This document shows positions 61,722 through 64,000 of a stretch of 64,000 bases of DNA, piece after piece. Source of the DNA: V1-33 sp964523105 (GTDB lineage Bacteria > Verrucomicrobiota > Verrucomicrobiia > Verrucomicrobiales > V1-33); contig CAZFZN010000001.1 of NCBI GenBank assembly GCA_964523105.1, positions 186,001 through 250,000 of the forward strand. Reading direction: 5' to 3'. Every line of letters starts with the position of its first letter. Positions within the stretch are counted from its first letter, which is position 1. The notes below the pieces were generated by a model. It did not search any database, was not told the origin of the DNA, and saw nothing but the letters and a program-made list of their open reading frames with translations. Made by a program: the position numbers and the translations under genes.

Positions 61722-62573
61722 ATGCCCCACGCCATCCTCCTCGCCCACTGCCCGGATCAGCCGGGCCTCGTCCGCGCGCTCGCTTCGTTCGTTTCTGAAA
61801 ACCGCGGCAATATCATCCAGTTCGATCAGCATGTGGACAGCCTGGAGAGTGAATTCTTCATGCGGGCGGAGTGGGACCTCGAGAACTTCGTTATTCCGCG
61901 CGCGGACATTCCGGTGTTCATCCGCGCGCTGGCCGAACCGCGGCGCATGACGTGGAGCCTGCACTTCACCGATGAGCGCCACCGGCTGGCGCTGTTTGTC
62001 AGCAGGGAATCGCACTGCCTCTACGACCTGCTCAGCCGTCATGAGTCCGGCGAACTCGATGCGGAGATTCCGCTCGTGGTTTCCAATCACGACGACCTGC
62101 GCCCGGCGGCGGAGCGGTTCGGCATTCCTTTTCACCGCCTCGAAGTAACGCGGGAAAACAAATCCGCCGCGGAGGAACGCCAGCGCGCTCTGATGGAGGA
62201 GCACCGTGTGGACACCATCGTGCTGGCGCGCTACATGCAGATTCTCAGCGACGGTTTCGCCAGTGCATGGGCCAATCGCATCATCAACATCCACCACAGC
62301 TTTCTGCCCGCCTTTCCCGGTGCCAGGCCCTATCACAGCGCCCATGCCCGCGGCGTGAAGATCATCGGCGCCACCAGCCACTACGTCACCGGGGACCTCG
62401 ATGAAGGCCCGATCATCGAGCAGGACGTGATCCGCGTTTCCCACAAACATACCGTGGGCGATCTGATTCGTCAGGGCCGGGATTTGGAGAAGATCGTGCT
62501 CGCCCGCGCGGTGAACTGGCACGTGCAGCGCCGCGTGCTGGCCTTCAAAAACAAGACGGTGATCTTCGCCTGA
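61722..62573 (+). CDS. purU: formyltetrahydrofolate deformylase
   Basis: 283 residues: an N-terminal ACT domain (LLAHCPDQPGLVRALASFV, GNIIQFDQHVD) and a formyltransferase-like domain with VVSNHDDLRPAAERFGI, INIHHSFLPAFPGARPY, RGVKIIGATSHYVT and LDEGPIIEQDV. PurU releases formate from 10-formyl-THF to balance one-carbon pools and feed PurT. Motifs intact. Confidence 0.95.
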   Translation: MPHAILLAHCPDQPGLVRALASFVSENRGNIIQFDQHVDSLESEFFMRAEWDLENFVIPRADIPVFIRALAEPRRMTWSLHFTDERHRLALFVSRESHCLYDLLSRHESGELDAEIPLVVSNHDDLRPAAERFGIPFHRLEVTRENKSAAEERQRALMEEHRVDTIVLARYMQILSDGFASAWANRIINIHHSFLPAFPGARPYHSAHARGVKIIGATSHYVTGDLDEGPIIEQDVIRVSHKHTVGDLIRQGRDLEKIVLARAVNWHVQRRVLAFKNKTVIFA

Positions 62574-62578
62574 CCGCC

Positions 62579-63247
62579 CTACCGCTGGCGCAACCATGCG
62601 TCATTGCCGTAGCGCTGCCTGACGAGTTCCTCAGCCCTCGCTCGCGGATACAGCCCAGCCGGAAACTCGCGGATGGAAGCCGAGAGCGCTCCCGCCAGCC
62701 TCGCGGCGAAATCCTCCAGCAGGCTGATGCCGCAAATGCTCCCCTGATGCAGCAGCCCGCGCCGGCACCGGCGCTGACCGGCGCCGGCAATCTTTTTTCC
62801 CCGCCACAGCAGGTCCCCGGGTGCCGGCAGTTCCATGCACAGACCTGCCGCCGGTGCGGGCATGTCCGCGGCCACTTGAACCACTCCCAATCCCTGCGGC
62901 AGGGCCGCCAGAAGGGTGGCGTGGAATGCCGCGTAACTTTCCACCGGACGCAGGCGGCTCGCCGGATGAGAGAACGGCACGATCAGCGACCAGGTGAAAT
63001 CCTCCCCGTGCTCCACCATGCCGCCACCCGTCCAGCGCCGCACCAGTTCCCTGCCCTGCGCCGCCTGTTCCGCCGCGGCAAACGGCAGAAAGTAACCGAA
63101 GGACAGCGCCGCGCGGCCCCAGCGGTAGCATCGCAGGATGGGCTGGGCGGCTGACTCAAGCAGGGCTTCATCCAGCGCCATATTCCACGCGGCCAGCCCC
63201 GGCCGGGCTCTTTCGTCGAGGATGTCGAGTGTTTCAAAAAGTTGCAT
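62579..63247 (-). CDS. lipoate--protein ligase / octanoyltransferase family protein
   Basis: 222 residues from the ATG at 63247 (MQLFETLDILDERARPG); the longer frame runs into the intergenic region. NMALDEALLE, RCYRWGRAALSFGYF, RRWTGGGMVEHGEDFTWS and GKKIAGAGQRRCRRGLLHQG are BPL/LPL-family motifs, with the catalytic Lys in KKIAGAG. Without the C-terminal lipoate-ligase accessory domain it may be an octanoyl/lipoyl transferase (LplA/LipM type). Convergent with purU. Confidence 0.82.
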   Translation of the reverse strand: MQLFETLDILDERARPGLAAWNMALDEALLESAAQPILRCYRWGRAALSFGYFLPFAAAEQAAQGRELVRRWTGGGMVEHGEDFTWSLIVPFSHPASRLRPVESYAAFHATLLAALPQGLGVVQVAADMPAPAAGLCMELPAPGDLLWRGKKIAGAGQRRCRRGLLHQGSICGISLLEDFAARLAGALSASIREFPAGLYPRARAEELVRQRYGNDAWLRQR

Positions 63248-63602
63248 CCGAAGAAACGCCGCGACAAATCGCGGGATGATCGCAGGGAAAGGGGCAAACC
63301 GGTAGAATTCCCGATAGTCCAAAGTCATGAGCCACCAAAATGCCTGAAATTACTTCGGATAATCTAAATTCTCTAAAATTTCCATTGCTTACCATGAACT
63401 TTAGGTTTAATCTCACGACACATGAGCAATGAGTTCTTGCTCGTGTGTTGAGGGGATTGAGGTGGTGTCGGTGCCTGGGTTGAGGTAATCACAGTCCGAC
63501 ACCACCTCAAATCTTCCCCCGCTGGAGCCCCGGAATCAGAGCCGGCACGAAGCCTCCGCAGTTTCCCTTTGGATTTTCCCGCCCCGCCAGCACGGTACCG
63601 GG
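63248..63602. other. gap of 355 bp between divergent lipoate-ligase and tsaE genes
   Basis: No coding frame is convincing. The left half is AT-rich (63340-63420), then two strong inverted repeats follow (see 63385-63510), then about 90 bp of plain sequence before tsaE. It should contain the promoters of both flanking genes. Confidence 0.6.
63385..63510 (+). ncRNA. candidate structured RNA or repeat element with two strong stem-loops
   Basis: Stem 1: ACACATGAGCAA (63418-63429) pairs with TTGCTCGTGTGT (63437-63448), extended by CTCA/TGAG across a 2-nt bulge. Stem 2: perfect 15-bp arms TTGAGGTGGTGTCGG (63457-63471) and its complement (63496-63510) around 24 nt. Upstream, TTGCTT (63385-63390) and TTTAAT (63406-63411) with a 15-bp spacer could be a promoter starting near stem 1. 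No T-run follows. It may be an untranslated leader, a small RNA or another repeat element. Confidence 0.35.
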
Positions 63603-64000
63603 ATGACCGACCGCCTTCTTCCCGACACCGCCGCTACTCTCGCTGCCGGCGCGGAACTGGCGGCGTCGATCCGACCCGGCGATGTGGTGGCACTCACGGG
63701 CGGTTTGGGAGCGGGAAAAACCCACTTTACCATGGGACTGGTGCAGGGGCTGGGCGGCGGGGAGGATGTGACCAGTCCAACCTTCACGCTGGTGCATGAA
63801 TACCGCAGCGGGCGGCTGCCGGTTTATCACTTCGACTTCTACCGCATGGAGTCCGCGGCCGAAGTCACGGCCATTGGCTGGGATGAATACCTCGAAGCCG
63901 GCGGCGTATGTGTCGTCGAATGGGCGGACCGGTTTCCGGAACTGCTGCCCGCGGGCACGCAATGGTGGTCGCTTCAGGTGGAAGGGACCGGCCGCCGCCT
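63603..64000 (+). CDS. tsaE: tRNA threonylcarbamoyladenosine biosynthesis protein TsaE (3' end outside the window)
   Basis: The ATG at 63603 opens a frame that runs to the window end (132 codons seen). VALTGGLGAGKTHFTMGLVQ is the Walker A of TsaE, followed by VTSPTFTLVHEYRSG, VYHFDFYRM and VVEWADRFPELLP, all TsaE signatures. TsaE is the ATPase that helps TsaB/TsaD make t6A37 in ANN-decoding tRNAs. Only about 20 residues should be missing. Confidence 0.93.
   Translation, partial: MTDRLLPDTAATLAAGAELAASIRPGDVVALTGGLGAGKTHFTMGLVQGLGGGEDVTSPTFTLVHEYRSGRLPVYHFDFYRMESAAEVTAIGWDEYLEAGGVCVVEWADRFPELLPAGTQWWSLQVEGTGRR

Overview
The window looks like a chromosome segment of a high-GC, Gram-negative, verrucomicrobium-like bacterium. 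This is inferred from gene content, not from a marker gene. MurE carries the DNPR motif of meso-diaminopimelate enzymes, and LpxB implies lipid A. There is a MoxR/DUF58/VWA/DUF4175 operon, a giant LamG-RHS surface protein, a large DUF6067-like glycoside hydrolase, and many families of palindromic intergenic repeats. No rRNA, tRNA, CRISPR array, integrase or transposase was seen.

Layout. 1-1000: left edge with a poorly resolved partial gene and a glycosyltransferase-like gene. 1.0-13.6 kb (minus strand): a secreted endonuclease/phosphatase-fold protein at the end of a division and cell-wall (dcw) cluster, in transcription order rsmH, ftsL-like, ftsI, murE, murF, mraY, murD, a LysM membrane protein, ftsW. 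Most junctions overlap or abut. An AT-rich 525-bp gap at 13.6-14.1 kb probably holds the cluster promoter. 14.1-18.1 kb: smc. 18.3-26.4 kb: one 2685-residue secreted RHS protein. 26.6-35.1 kb: PQQ-type beta-propeller protein, pseudopilin-like protein, sucD without sucC, a lipoprotein, a diacylglycerol-kinase-like enzyme, an S41 protease and a DinG-like helicase.

35.1-48.3 kb (minus strand): an operon reading MoxR ATPase, DUF58, BatA-like VWA protein, DUF4175 giant, a two-gene AbiEii-like nucleotidyltransferase module, a second VWA protein, and a C13/caspase-like protein whose nucleophile position is Ser. Palindromic repeats sit in several of its junctions and even inside its genes. 48.5-55.1 kb: 7TM-HD (PgpH-like) phosphodiesterase, hisG, lpxB, a small secreted protein, a GH25-like lipoprotein and a multi-pass acyltransferase-like protein. 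55.3-59.1 kb: a 1249-residue glycoside hydrolase flanked by two copies of one palindromic repeat family. 59.4-64.0 kb: a ferritin-like protein, a LolD-type ABC ATPase, purU, a lipoate-ligase-family gene, a structured intergenic segment, and the start of tsaE.

Three sequence-level themes stand out. First, the octamer TTGTCAGG/CCTGACAA occurs about 19 times (by-eye count) where about 1.5 would be expected. It falls in all reading frames and at stop codons, and is absent from smc/RHS (except one copy near the smc 3' end) and from most of the MoxR operon. Second, at least nine palindromic repeat families are present, three of them inserted in frame into protein-coding genes. Third, several enzymes show altered active sites (C13-like Cys to Ser, GH25-like acidic residues) or extra domains (RsmH N-terminal extension).
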